The notes beneath the pieces are model-generated. The model searched no databases. It had not been told where the DNA came from and worked only from the letters and a program-made list of their open reading frames with translations. A stretch of DNA of 64,000 nt from an uncultured Atopobium sp. (GTDB lineage: Bacteria > Actinomycetota > Coriobacteriia > Coriobacteriales > Atopobiaceae), in NCBI GenBank assembly GCA_947090525.1, contig CAMUON010000002.1, positions 124,001 to 188,000 of the forward strand, given 5' to 3'. Position 1 is the stretch's first letter, and each line of letters opens with the position of its first letter. The position numbers were made by a program, and so were the translations under genes. Below are positions 17,472 to 26,487 of the stretch, piece by piece.

Positions 17472-17753
17472 TTACTCGCTAAAGAGCAACTCGCTTCCAT
17501 CTTTGATCTCAAGAAGTGCTGCCATAGCGGCTTCTTCGTCGGCACCATCGCAGGTAAGCTCTACCTTGGTACCGGTACCCAGACCTGCTGCCAAAATCAT
17601 CATGATAGATTTGGCGTTGACAGGAGCTGTGCCTTTATCGATGTTTGCAATGCGAACATCAGAGGAAAAACCCTTTGCTACCTGAACAAACTGTGAAGCA
17701 GGACGAGCATGAAGGCCTGTTGCACTGGCAATAGTGACTTGCTTAGAAAGCAT
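17472..17753 (-). CDS. ptsH: Phosphocarrier protein HPr
   Basis: Small phosphocarrier of the sugar phosphotransferase system, 93 residues. GLHARPAS carries the His that takes phosphate from enzyme I, and NAKSIM carries the regulatory Ser that HPr kinase modifies in Gram-positive bacteria; both are intact. Start ATG at 17753 follows AAGGGGTG. No ptsI is adjacent. A TATAAT on the minus strand at 17853-17858 is a possible -10 box about 100 bases upstream. Confidence 0.96.
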   Translation of the reverse strand: MLSKQVTIASATGLHARPASQFVQVAKGFSSDVRIANIDKGTAPVNAKSIMMILAAGLGTGTKVELTCDGADEEAAMAALLEIKDGSELLFSE

Positions 17754-18074
17754 AACGCACCCCTTTTTTCATGAAAGAGATCAGATTGATCCACAAAGAC
17801 AGTATGATTGAATAATACTACGAAATACTCGAAAAGATTGCAGAAATGATGAATTATAAAAATGTACACAGGCCTGCATGCTAGCATAAATCACACAGTT
17901 ATCCTCCTGTTAAAAAGCCCTAAGTTGCGGAAAACCAGTGTGTACAGAACAGCATCATTTATACAAAAAATCAGGTGGCAAGGCAGCGCAAGAGCACGTT
18001 TTTGAACATTACGCAACAATAGAAGCTATGACCTTTGCTACACGATATAATCGAGCATGAGGAAGGAGACGCTC
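17754..18074. other. Divergent intergenic region, ptsH / coiled-coil gene
   Basis: A+T-rich compared with its neighbours and without an open frame. It holds candidate -10 boxes in both directions: TATAAT on the minus strand at 17853-17858 for ptsH and TATAAT on the plus strand at 18046-18051 for the coiled-coil gene. Matching -35 boxes are weak, so these are tentative. Confidence 0.4.
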
Positions 18075-19376
18075 ATGCAAGCTCAGAAACCAGATACTAC
18101 GCAGACGAAGCAAGCGCTCAAGCACGACGTGCAAACGAAAGCTCAAGCGCCCGCTAAACCCGCCGCGCCCGTCAAGCCCACCACACCTGCTAAACCCACC
18201 ACACCCTTCCAAAGCGAAACCGCAAGCACGCTTTCGCGCACGGCTAAGCGCTTTTTCTCAAGCGTTAAGCGTGGCTACAACGCAAGCATCTCACTTTATA
18301 GCGCCACCAGAAAACAGCAGGAACACGAGCAAAAAACGGCAGAACTTGCATCGGAACTCGCAAGCGCAAAAGAACTCTTTGAGCACCGTACAAACATCAC
18401 TGCAAACTACGACGTCCACATGAAGCAGCTCACACTTGCGCGCGAGCAGGAGCAAACAACCATTCATATCACCGATGAAGAGCTTGTGCAAACGCGCGCA
18501 CAGGCGGAAAAACTTGAAAGCGCATATCGAACGCTTGCAAGTGAAAACGCGAAAAAGCTCGCCCCCTACAAGGAACTCATGGACGTTGCAAAAGCACACT
18601 CCGATGAGCTGTCCGTAAAGCTCGCTGAAGCTAAACGCGCGCGCAAGCTTGCAGAAAATGCCTGTGACGCAGCGAAAAAGCGCCGCGACCGCGAGATAGA
18701 AGACGCGCATCACGCCTGTGACCACGCGCGCGAGCGTCTTGCGCACATACAATTAAGCCTCTCAAACTTGCAAAATGACCGCAGCGCTTCGCAAGAATCC
18801 CTTCACAAAATGCAATCAGAGCTTGCCGCATGCCGCGCGCACGCCGATCGCGCCTTTGAAGACGTAGATAGCGTCACGCGCAAGCACGAAGAATTGATTC
18901 GAGCTGCGCAAGACGAGCTTGTCTTGCAAAAATCAGAGGTAGACGCGTGCGAAAAAGAAGCGGAAACCGCACGTACAAAGGCAAATTCTGAGCGCGAAAA
19001 CTACGAAGCACTCTTTAAGAGTTGCAAACAGGAAGAACAAAAACTTCAAGACAGCATCCACGCGCAAAAAACCACAATTGCAGAGCTTCAAGCCCAAAAC
19101 ACTCAAGCGCACGAGCAGCTACAGCACACAACTATGCTGATCGACGAGGCTGTGGAAATTCACGAGCATCCCGAACTCACAAAACATCTTGAGCTCAAGA
19201 TTCAGCAGCAAACAAAGCAGCTTGCAGCGCGACGTGCGATGGACAACCAGCTCAGCTTGAGGCGAAACGAACTTGCGCGCGCAAGTAGACGCGAGCGATT
19301 TTTGGTGCTTGGCCTCGTGATATGCGCCGTTGTACTGCTTGTGATACTTGTTTTGATCATGCTGAATCTGCTATAA
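18075..19376 (+). CDS. Long coiled-coil protein with C-terminal membrane anchor
   Basis: About 433 residues, not a recognised family. It starts with a Lys/Pro/Ala-rich stretch of about 40 residues (PAKPAAPVKPTTP). Roughly residues 75-400 are charged, Leu/Ala/Glu-rich and heptad-like, as expected for a long coiled coil. A single strongly hydrophobic segment (FLVLGLVICAVVLLVILVLIMLNLL region) ends the chain, so it should be tail-anchored with the coil in the cytoplasm. ATG at 18075 has AGGAAGGAG six bases upstream; the in-frame ATG at 18057 has none. It stands alone on the plus strand. A structural or scaffolding role is a guess. Confidence 0.8.
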   Translation: MQAQKPDTTQTKQALKHDVQTKAQAPAKPAAPVKPTTPAKPTTPFQSETASTLSRTAKRFFSSVKRGYNASISLYSATRKQQEHEQKTAELASELASAKELFEHRTNITANYDVHMKQLTLAREQEQTTIHITDEELVQTRAQAEKLESAYRTLASENAKKLAPYKELMDVAKAHSDELSVKLAEAKRARKLAENACDAAKKRRDREIEDAHHACDHARERLAHIQLSLSNLQNDRSASQESLHKMQSELAACRAHADRAFEDVDSVTRKHEELIRAAQDELVLQKSEVDACEKEAETARTKANSERENYEALFKSCKQEEQKLQDSIHAQKTTIAELQAQNTQAHEQLQHTTMLIDEAVEIHEHPELTKHLELKIQQQTKQLAARRAMDNQLSLRRNELARASRRERFLVLGLVICAVVLLVILVLIMLNLL

Positions 19377-19508
19377 CATCTGCCGTAACGCGTGCTATAA
19401 AATCTAGCGTACAACCCCCGCCGTAAACGTAACGAGCGCTTCCAAAACATTACGCGCGCGCGTCCGCGTCTGTGCGCCCGCGACCGCGTCCGCGTCAGCA
19501 CTTCCGCA

Positions 19509-20672
19509 CTAGAGCATAATCATCGCGTCGCCGAAGGAGAGGAAACGATAGTCATTTTTAATGGCTTCCTCATAGGCGTGCATAATCATGTCGCGCGACG
19601 CAAACGAAGACACCATCATCATCAGCGTTGAGCGCGGGACGTGAAAATTCGTTACCATGCAATCCACAACATGCCAGGTAAATCCAGGCATAATGTAGAG
19701 ATTGGTCGTGGCATTGCTCCTCGCAACAAGATCCCCCTTGTGCGTAAGCGCGCAAGACGATGGCGCATTCTCAAACCCTTTTGCCACCAGCGGAGGCTCA
19801 GACACAGGCGCATCAGGAGAAAATGCACTCTCGAGCGAACGCACCGAAGTGGTTCCGATGGCGATCACCCGACTCCCACGCTTTTTTGCTGCATGAACCG
19901 CATCAACTACATCTTGCGAGACGTGATAGCGCTCGGTGTGCATCACATGCTTCGTCGGATCATCCTCTTCTACCAGCCTAAACGTATCGATTCCCACTTC
20001 GAGTTCCACATTTTTCCAAAGCACACCCTTATCGAGCAAGCGATTGATGAGCTCCTTGGTAAAATGCAAACCCGCAGTAGGCGACGCCGCCGAATGCTCC
20101 TCATGCATGGAGTAGACCGTCTGATAATTTTCGGGATCGCCCTCGTAGCGGTTGATATAGGGAGGTAAAGGCACCCGTCCTGCCCGGTGAATGGCTGCAT
20201 CGAGCGAAAGATCTCCACACGGCCTAAATTTGATCAAGCGCCCGCCTCTGTTGTCTTCCAAAAAGTCGAGCACTTCCGCCTCAAGTACGGTCGGGCTCGT
20301 AAGAGGCGCGTGCAGGCCGCCTTCGCGATAATCCAAAATCACACCTGGTTTGAGACGCCGTCCCGGATTGACCAAACACTCCCAAATGCTTCCCAAAGGA
20401 TCGAGATCTTCACGGCGCTTGAGAAGAAGCGTTTCGGCAACAACCGTGCCATAGCGCTTGCGTCCATATAAACGTGCAGGTAAAACGCGGGTTTTGTTGG
20501 CAATAATCAGGTCATCGGGCTCCAGATAGTCCCCAATATCATAAAAATGACGATGCTCTATCGTGTTATGCGCGCGGTCGAGCACCAAAAGCTTGCAAGA
20601 ATCGCGCGGATAGACAGGCGTTTGAGCAATGTTTGATTGGGGCAGATTGTAGTCGAAATCACTGGTTTGCAC
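19509..20672 (-). CDS. queA: S-adenosylmethionine:tRNA ribosyltransferase-isomerase
   Basis: Converts preQ1-tRNA to epoxyqueuosine-tRNA using the ribosyl part of SAM. 387 residues, full length. Family signatures: PQSNIAQTPVYPRDSCKLLVLDR at the start, IANKTRVLPARLYG, HSAASPTAGLHFT, VGIDTFRLV, and MVTNFHVPRSTLMMMVSSFA near the end. Together with tgt it gives the cell the last steps of tRNA queuosine modification. The upstream region is shared divergently with the MetRS-like gene. Confidence 0.96.
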   Translation of the reverse strand: MQTSDFDYNLPQSNIAQTPVYPRDSCKLLVLDRAHNTIEHRHFYDIGDYLEPDDLIIANKTRVLPARLYGRKRYGTVVAETLLLKRREDLDPLGSIWECLVNPGRRLKPGVILDYREGGLHAPLTSPTVLEAEVLDFLEDNRGGRLIKFRPCGDLSLDAAIHRAGRVPLPPYINRYEGDPENYQTVYSMHEEHSAASPTAGLHFTKELINRLLDKGVLWKNVELEVGIDTFRLVEEDDPTKHVMHTERYHVSQDVVDAVHAAKKRGSRVIAIGTTSVRSLESAFSPDAPVSEPPLVAKGFENAPSSCALTHKGDLVARSNATTNLYIMPGFTWHVVDCMVTNFHVPRSTLMMMVSSFASRDMIMHAYEEAIKNDYRFLSFGDAMIML

Positions 20673-20863
20673 GAAAAAGACTTCCTATCACATGTTGAAA
20701 AGCTGACACAGCGCATGCACGCACAGTGCGGGCGCAAAATATTTTTGCAAATATCGTTGTACAAAAAGAGATACACCACCCCTATAGTAGATGAATGTGT
20801 CACAATAGAGGAGTAGCAAATGGGTACTAATCAAAAAAATATAGGCAGGTAGGGATTTTCCAC

Positions 20864-22978
20864 ATGACTCGTATGACATTCGCTTCTCAAGATTCGCAAA
20901 ATTCTCAAAATTCGAGCGACGCGCAAACTTCGCACGCTTCGCACAAAACAGACGCTAGCGCAACGCTCGCGCGCCCCGTCTTTCCCAAACGCGCAGTTGT
21001 TACCTGCGGCATGCCGTACGGCAACAAAAATCTTCACTTTGGGCATATCGGCGGCGTCTTCGTGCCTGCCGACTTTTTTGCCCGCTTCCTGCGCGATCGC
21101 ATCGGGAGCGAAAATGTCCTCTTCGTATCGGGTACCGATTGCTTTGGCTCTCCCATTATGGAGGGACATCGCAAACTCGCTGAATCCGGCTACACGGGGT
21201 CTATCACCGATTACGTGCGCAGCAATCACGATTTGCAAAAGCGTGCGCTCGATGCATACGGCATTTCGCTCGATCTCTACACCGGCTCTGGCCTCGATGA
21301 AGCAAAAGAAGTCCATCAAGAGCTTACATCTCGCATCCTTAACCGCCTCTATGAACGCGGTTACCTGCATAAACTTCAAACGAAGCAGTTCTATGACGCA
21401 CAAGTTCAGCAGTTTTTGAATGGGCGGCAGGTGCTTGGCAGATGTCCGGTGAAAGGTTGTAAATCGGAAAAAGCCTACGCTGATGAGTGCGATTTGGGCC
21501 ATCAATTCGATCCCGAAGAACTTATAGCGCCCGTTTCGGCATTGAGCAAGACGACCCCGGAGCTCCGACCCGTCGATAATTGGTACTTTGACCTGCCAGC
21601 TTTCAAACCCATGCTCGAAGAGCTCATGAATCTTTGGGATCAGGACCCGCACGTGCGAGATGTCGTCACTACCACGGTTCGCGAATCACTTGCGGCTCCT
21701 CGCATGTATATTCAGGACAAATTTATGCATGCATATCAAGACATTGCTGATCAGTTGCCTGAGCATACCTTAACGCCCGCGCAAAACGCACAGAGCTCAT
21801 TTACGCTTGAATTTGATGATTGGAAAGCGCGCGATCGGGCGCGCGAGCTCCTCGAAGCAGCAAATATCCGCTACCGCACCGGAAAGACGCTTCTCCCCTT
21901 CCGTATTACGGGAAATATTTCCTGGGGTGTGAAGGCGCCTGAGCTCGAGGATACGCACGACCTTACGGTTTGGTGCTGGCCCGAGAGCTTGTGGGCACCG
22001 ATTTCATTTTCAAAGACGGCCCTTATGCTCGACGAACAGAATGGAAGCAAGCGCTTTAGCACGCACGACTGGCGCAAATGGTGGTGTGCACAAGACGCAA
22101 GCGTCTATCAATTCCTCGGCCAGGACAATATTTACTTCTATTGCGTAGCGCAGCCGGCTCTTTGGGACGCGCTTGATTGGGATTTGTTCCAGGATACGCC
22201 CTTTGCCAATTACCACATTCTCTTTATGAACAAAAAAGCTTCGAGTTCAGGCGCTATTAAGCCCCCGATGGCTGAAGAGCTGCTCGATTCTTACACTGCC
22301 GAAGAGCTGCGCTGTCATTGGCTTTCGCTCGCGCTTGATCAAAAGGCAGTAAGTTTTGCGCCAAAGGTCTTCGATAGCTCTGTCAGCTATCACGATAAGA
22401 AAACCGATACCGACGTGCTCGTTAAGGACGATCCGCGCGTGGTAGATCCCGCATTGAAAGAATCTGCATTTTTATCCAATATTTTTAATCGTCTCGCACG
22501 CAGCTGCTTCTACGGCGCGCAAAACGCCTGCAATGGGTGTTTGCCGCAAGCGCACGCATCTGAAAGCACGCGCGCAGCCTCTACACAAGCACTTCTCGAC
22601 TTTGAAGCGAGTGCGGCTGTAGCAGATGCCCATAGCGCGCTTGGCTACGCAGAAAAACTCTGCCGACTTGCCAACAAACAATGGGGAGATGCTGCCAAGA
22701 AAGCCCGAGACGAGGGTGATGACAAGGCGTACGAAGCTGCACTCGCCGATGCCTTCTGTGCGCTTAAAGCGGTGTGTTTGATGATGCATCCAGCCGTATA
22801 TAAGGGCTGCGAAGACATTTGTGCGCATCTAAACTTTGATAAAAAAGAGTTCTTTAGCTGGGACAACGCATTTTTGGAGCCGTGTGAGCTCGCGCAAAAA
22901 CTAGGCGATACAACTCCACACAAACTTATCGAACTTCCCGCGCGCTTTGACTTCTTCAAAAAACACGAGAAGAAATAG
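20864..22978 (+). CDS. metG: Methionyl-tRNA synthetase-like class I ligase
   Basis: About 704 residues. The class I catalytic fold is plain: CGMPYGNKNLHFGHIGG with the HIGH-type motif, FVSGTDCFGSP, a zinc-knuckle insert (CPVKGCKSEKAYADECDLGH), ISWGVKAP, and FLGQDNIYFY. The second ATP motif reads KASSSG instead of KMSKS, so one Lys of the usual motif is Ser. The anticodon-binding alpha-helical part follows, ending near residue 700 without an EMAP-type tRNA-binding domain. It may be the cell's MetRS or a diverged paralogue; only the rest of the genome can decide. ATG at 20864 is used; ATG at 20873 is possible. It converges with the HAD gene, 3 bases apart. Confidence 0.8.
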   Translation: MTRMTFASQDSQNSQNSSDAQTSHASHKTDASATLARPVFPKRAVVTCGMPYGNKNLHFGHIGGVFVPADFFARFLRDRIGSENVLFVSGTDCFGSPIMEGHRKLAESGYTGSITDYVRSNHDLQKRALDAYGISLDLYTGSGLDEAKEVHQELTSRILNRLYERGYLHKLQTKQFYDAQVQQFLNGRQVLGRCPVKGCKSEKAYADECDLGHQFDPEELIAPVSALSKTTPELRPVDNWYFDLPAFKPMLEELMNLWDQDPHVRDVVTTTVRESLAAPRMYIQDKFMHAYQDIADQLPEHTLTPAQNAQSSFTLEFDDWKARDRARELLEAANIRYRTGKTLLPFRITGNISWGVKAPELEDTHDLTVWCWPESLWAPISFSKTALMLDEQNGSKRFSTHDWRKWWCAQDASVYQFLGQDNIYFYCVAQPALWDALDWDLFQDTPFANYHILFMNKKASSSGAIKPPMAEELLDSYTAEELRCHWLSLALDQKAVSFAPKVFDSSVSYHDKKTDTDVLVKDDPRVVDPALKESAFLSNIFNRLARSCFYGAQNACNGCLPQAHASESTRAASTQALLDFEASAAVADAHSALGYAEKLCRLANKQWGDAAKKARDEGDDKAYEAALADAFCALKAVCLMMHPAVYKGCEDICAHLNFDKKEFFSWDNAFLEPCELAQKLGDTTPHKLIELPARFDFFKKHEKK

Positions 22979-22981
22979 CCT

Positions 22982-23665
22982 TTACGGCAGCAACAAGCCC
23001 CTCAGCTCAGCAACCGTTTGCACAATATGCGTAGCGCCTGCGTCTTCATGCTCGCGGGCGTGCGCTGTTTTTCCGTAATACACGCCTATGCTCTCAATTC
23101 CGCAGCTCCGCGCGGCGTCGATATCGTAGAATCGATCCCCTACCATCACCATGCGCGCGGGTGCGGATGCGGGTGCGGATGTGGGCAGCTTTTTCTGGAG
23201 ATCCTTCATAACATACGAAAGCGTCAGCGCCTTTGCTTCTTCGCAATCGTTCATCTTGCCACGCACGCAGGAAAACAGCTCGTCTACCTTGTTTTCTTTT
23301 AGCGCACAATGAAGCAAGCCATCGCGCTTGGAGCTTGCTACACCCAAAAGCACTCCGCGCTTCCAAAGCGCGTGCAAAAGGTCGGCGATGCCCTCGAAGA
23401 GCGGCCAAGCTTCCACGCCTAAGTTTCCATAAATCGCACGATATTCTTTGGTAATTTGCGCGGCCTCTTCAGCAGAATAGCCAAATACCAACGAAAATGC
23501 CTGCGGAAAAGGAGGGCCAATAAGCTCTTTCAAGCGTCCATACTCAGACTTGGCAAGTCCATGCTGCGAAAGCACCTGCTTCGCTGTCTGTATGATCTGA
23601 TCGGCCGTATCGGCAAGCGTGCCATCGAAGTCAAAAATAACGGCATCATAGGGAGGCTGCGACAT
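22982..23665 (-). CDS. HAD-superfamily phosphatase (phosphoglycolate phosphatase-like)
   Basis: About 227 residues. HAD motif I is DFDGTLAD with the nucleophilic Asp, motif II is VASSK, and motif IV is GDRFYDIDAA; the helical cap between I and II is of the small C1 type, as in PGP/GPH-like enzymes. Substrates are small phosphate esters but cannot be named. ATG at 23665 follows TTAGGAG; the longer frame to 23722 has no such site. A short Ala/Pro-rich insertion (TSAPASAPA) lies before motif IV. Confidence 0.85.
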   Translation of the reverse strand: MSQPPYDAVIFDFDGTLADTADQIIQTAKQVLSQHGLAKSEYGRLKELIGPPFPQAFSLVFGYSAEEAAQITKEYRAIYGNLGVEAWPLFEGIADLLHALWKRGVLLGVASSKRDGLLHCALKENKVDELFSCVRGKMNDCEEAKALTLSYVMKDLQKKLPTSAPASAPARMVMVGDRFYDIDAARSCGIESIGVYYGKTAHAREHEDAGATHIVQTVAELRGLLLP

Positions 23666-23776
23666 AGTTCTCCTAACGTAAAAACTGAGGCAACGAGCTG
23701 CGCCGCGTACGCTGAAAAGCAAAAACCGAGCGCATGCAGCATAGCCAAGACCACGTACACGCGTGCAACAAACAAC

Positions 23777-25156
23777 TCAGCCTGCGTGACGCCACTTTTT
23801 ATCGGTAAGCATACGCGCGACGATAAGTCCAAGCGGCAAACAAAAAACGATAAGCATCGCGCGCACAGCCCAGAGTGCCCCACCTTCGAGCGAAAGAAAG
23901 CCCAGGTTGTACATCGAGCGGTACATGTATAGTCCCGGTACCATGATCACGATCGCAGGTACCGTAAGCGCAATGCGCGGGTATCCGATACGTTTACGAA
24001 CAAGCGATGCCAAAAGCCCCGCAAGGAGCGCACCCAAAAAAGCGGCAAGGCAGGCAGGCAAATTGGTCCAGCTTACCAAAGAAAGCCGCAAGGTATTGGC
24101 AAGCGCTCCAATAACGCCTGCAAGTGCTGCCATCTTGAGAGAGGTATTAAACATAATAGAAAAGCCAAACACCCCGCACCAACTGGCCACTAAGCGCCAA
24201 AAAGTAAGCGTTTGAGGATCGAGTCCAAGCGGCAAAAAGTCCTGCGGATGCAAATGCAACACAGCTGCAGCCGTCCAGCCCACAGCCGTTGCAACCGAGA
24301 TAATCATCAACGCATATACCAGCCGCTCAATACCTGAGCGCATGTCGAGCTTGGACATGTCGAGACCGGCAGTAATAAACGGAAATCCTGGAATCACAAA
24401 AAGCAAGGCTCCGATATAGCCGTCGAGCCTGCGCGGGTTTGCGTGTACCAGGTAAAACAGCGCGAGAAAGGCAAGAAAATATACGAAACACGCAACCGCT
24501 ACTGCAACCGCTATATCTGCGATCAACGTAATTTTTTTGTCAAGCATCTTGCGGCGTACATAATTACCAGCTGCTGCTCCAAAGAAACAACAAATGACTT
24601 CGCATATGCCCCCGCCCAGCAGAAAAATAAAGCCGCCACAGGCAAGACCAGAAGCAAGTCCCACGTGCCAGGGCTTATACGGGCTTTTGAGCGCGTCGAT
24701 TTCAGCTATCTGATCGTGAATTTGCGCGATCGTCCACTCTCCATGGTCGCGCTCAAACTGCGCAACAAATGCTTCCATGCGATTGAGTTTCTCGGTATTT
24801 ACGCCGGTAGATGGAAGGCTTAGAGCTTGCGTATAGGAGTTTCCACTGTCGTCAATGCAGGTATAATCGAGCGACACAAGCCCGATATCCGCACTACAGG
24901 TCATATTGAGTTGTCGCGCAAGCGTGTTCATCGCATCGCGCACGCGCCACGCTCCGGTGCCGTACGAGAGCAGCATCATACCAATATGGCCTATCATAAC
25001 GGAGCGTTCGGTAAAGGTTGCGTCTTTTGCGAGAGTAGTGTTGGTGCTGGTAAAGAATGTATTCCAACGAATATGCATGTGATGGTGCGTCGAAGGCGTG
25101 ACAGATGACATCGAAGCATCCTCAAGCGCATGTTCTTGTTGGCTGGAAGGTTGCAT
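23777..25156 (-). CDS. Threonine/serine exporter family protein (ThrE-like)
   Basis: About 459 residues. The N-terminal half matches the ThrE domain, with a soluble start (LLSYGTGAWRVRDAMNTLA) and membrane segments containing FAGAAAGNYVRRKM-like sequence; the second half has the ThrE_2-type membrane block (LANTLRLSL, PAIVIMVPGLYMYRSMY). Both halves are in one chain, as in corynebacterial ThrE, for about ten membrane segments. Family role is export of threonine and serine using the proton gradient. ATG at 25156 is used, though GTG two codons earlier is also possible; no strong ribosome-binding site is seen. Confidence 0.85.
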   Translation of the reverse strand: MQPSSQQEHALEDASMSSVTPSTHHHMHIRWNTFFTSTNTTLAKDATFTERSVMIGHIGMMLLSYGTGAWRVRDAMNTLARQLNMTCSADIGLVSLDYTCIDDSGNSYTQALSLPSTGVNTEKLNRMEAFVAQFERDHGEWTIAQIHDQIAEIDALKSPYKPWHVGLASGLACGGFIFLLGGGICEVICCFFGAAAGNYVRRKMLDKKITLIADIAVAVAVACFVYFLAFLALFYLVHANPRRLDGYIGALLFVIPGFPFITAGLDMSKLDMRSGIERLVYALMIISVATAVGWTAAAVLHLHPQDFLPLGLDPQTLTFWRLVASWCGVFGFSIMFNTSLKMAALAGVIGALANTLRLSLVSWTNLPACLAAFLGALLAGLLASLVRKRIGYPRIALTVPAIVIMVPGLYMYRSMYNLGFLSLEGGALWAVRAMLIVFCLPLGLIVARMLTDKKWRHAG

Positions 25157-25544
25157 GAACACCAGGCTTTCTTACAAATCAGAGTGACACATATGACAAA
25201 TCAGGGTGACAAATCTACGCGCATTGTATACGTTTGGTCTATAGCTAGAGTACGCCACTTTCTAAGAAAAAACACCCACGAGCGTGCGCACATGTCATAA
25301 AATTCACATGCCCAAACGTGCGCTCGTTCGTGAGCGGGCGTGTGTACGCTCGTGGGCGCAGAAGCGGCGTGCGTGTGCGGGATCGTGCGCGCGGACGCTT
25401 TTGTGTGGGTGTGCGCGAGGTGCGCGGGCGGCACATTCATGCAAAATGAAAGGAAGTCCCAAAGAAGCTCTTTACCTTTTGTAAGGATGCGCGCAAAATA
25501 GATATGTTGCATACAAAAAGAAGCACTAAGAAAGGACGCGCACC
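25157..25544. other. Intergenic region between ThrE-like gene and gpmA
   Basis: The middle (25280-25440) is a G+C-rich run of alternating GCGCG/GTGCG words. It produces open frames on both strands but has no ribosome-binding site. The right 80 bases are A+T-richer and should hold the gpmA promoter. No repeat module of the R1-R4 type is seen. Confidence 0.4.
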
Positions 25545-26306
25545 ATGCCACAAGACACAATGACTCTTGTTATTATTCGCCATGGCGAAAGTGAATGGAA
25601 TAAGCTCAACCTCTTCACGGGATGGACTGACGTTGACCTCACCGAACAAGGTCACCAGGAAGCAATAGCAGGCGGTCGTGCTCTCAAAGAGGCAGGATAT
25701 GACTTCGACGTTTGCTATACTTCTCTTCTCAAGCGCGCAGTTCACACCCTCAATCATGTACTCGATGAGATGGACAGAAACTGGCTTGACGTTCACAAAA
25801 CTTGGCGCTTGAACGAGCGTCACTACGGCGCCCTCCAAGGCCTCAACAAAGCAAAGGCTGCAGAAGAGCACGGCGAAGCGCAAGTTAAGATTTGGCGTCG
25901 CTCCTTTGACGTTCAACCTCCTGCACTCAAGCCTGGCGACGAGCGTGACCCGCACATTCAAGATCAATTCCGCGACGTTCCGCAGGAAGATCTCCCGTAC
26001 ACCGAATGCCTCAAAGACACCATCGCTCGTGCATGGCCCTACTTTGAGCAGGTCATCAAACCCCAGATGGAAGCTGGCAAGCGCGTATTGATCGCTGCTC
26101 ACGGCAACAGCCTGCGCGCACTCGTGATGCAATTTGAGCACCTCACCCCTGAGCAAATCCTCGAGGTCAACATTCCTACCGGCATTCCTTGCGCCTACAC
26201 CTTTGATAAGGATTGGAATGTCCTCGATAAGCACTACATCGGCGATCCTGCGACGATCGAAGCTAAGATCAACGCTGTTGCCAACCAGGGCAAAGCCAAG
26301 AAATAA
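25545..26306 (+). CDS. gpmA: 2,3-bisphosphoglycerate-dependent phosphoglycerate mutase
   Basis: Interconverts 3- and 2-phosphoglycerate in glycolysis. 253 residues, normal length. RHGESEWNKLNLFTGW holds the phosphorylated His, ERHYGALQG the catalytic Glu, and AHGNSLRALV the second His. Start ATG after AAAGGA. Codon choice is C-rich and regular, as expected of a highly expressed gene. Monocistronic: a strong hairpin terminator follows. Confidence 0.97.
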   Translation: MPQDTMTLVIIRHGESEWNKLNLFTGWTDVDLTEQGHQEAIAGGRALKEAGYDFDVCYTSLLKRAVHTLNHVLDEMDRNWLDVHKTWRLNERHYGALQGLNKAKAAEEHGEAQVKIWRRSFDVQPPALKPGDERDPHIQDQFRDVPQEDLPYTECLKDTIARAWPYFEQVIKPQMEAGKRVLIAAHGNSLRALVMQFEHLTPEQILEVNIPTGIPCAYTFDKDWNVLDKHYIGDPATIEAKINAVANQGKAKK

Positions 26307-26361
26307 CAAGCTACCTACGCGTGAAATTCAGTATGCGCGTACGAAACATATCTAGCATAAC

Positions 26362-26395
26362 AAGGGCGAGCGCATGCGTTCGCCCTTTTATTTTG
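26362..26395 (+). terminator. Rho-independent terminator of gpmA
   Basis: AAGGGCGA...TCGCCCTT stem with a GCGCATGCG-type centre, followed by TTTTATTTT, 56 bases after the gpmA stop. Confidence 0.85.
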
Positions 26396-26487
26396 ACCGC
26401 CGGCGAATAGGAGTGCAAATCTTTACGTACGCGCATGCAAAAACGGCGTAAAATGAGGTGAGATTATATCAAAAATAGGAGGTTACC

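Noticed and set aside
25201..25560. Minus-strand open frame of 119 codons upstream of gpmA
   Set aside because: It lies over low-complexity GCGCG/GTGCG sequence, overlaps the gpmA start, has no ribosome-binding site and no recognisable domain.
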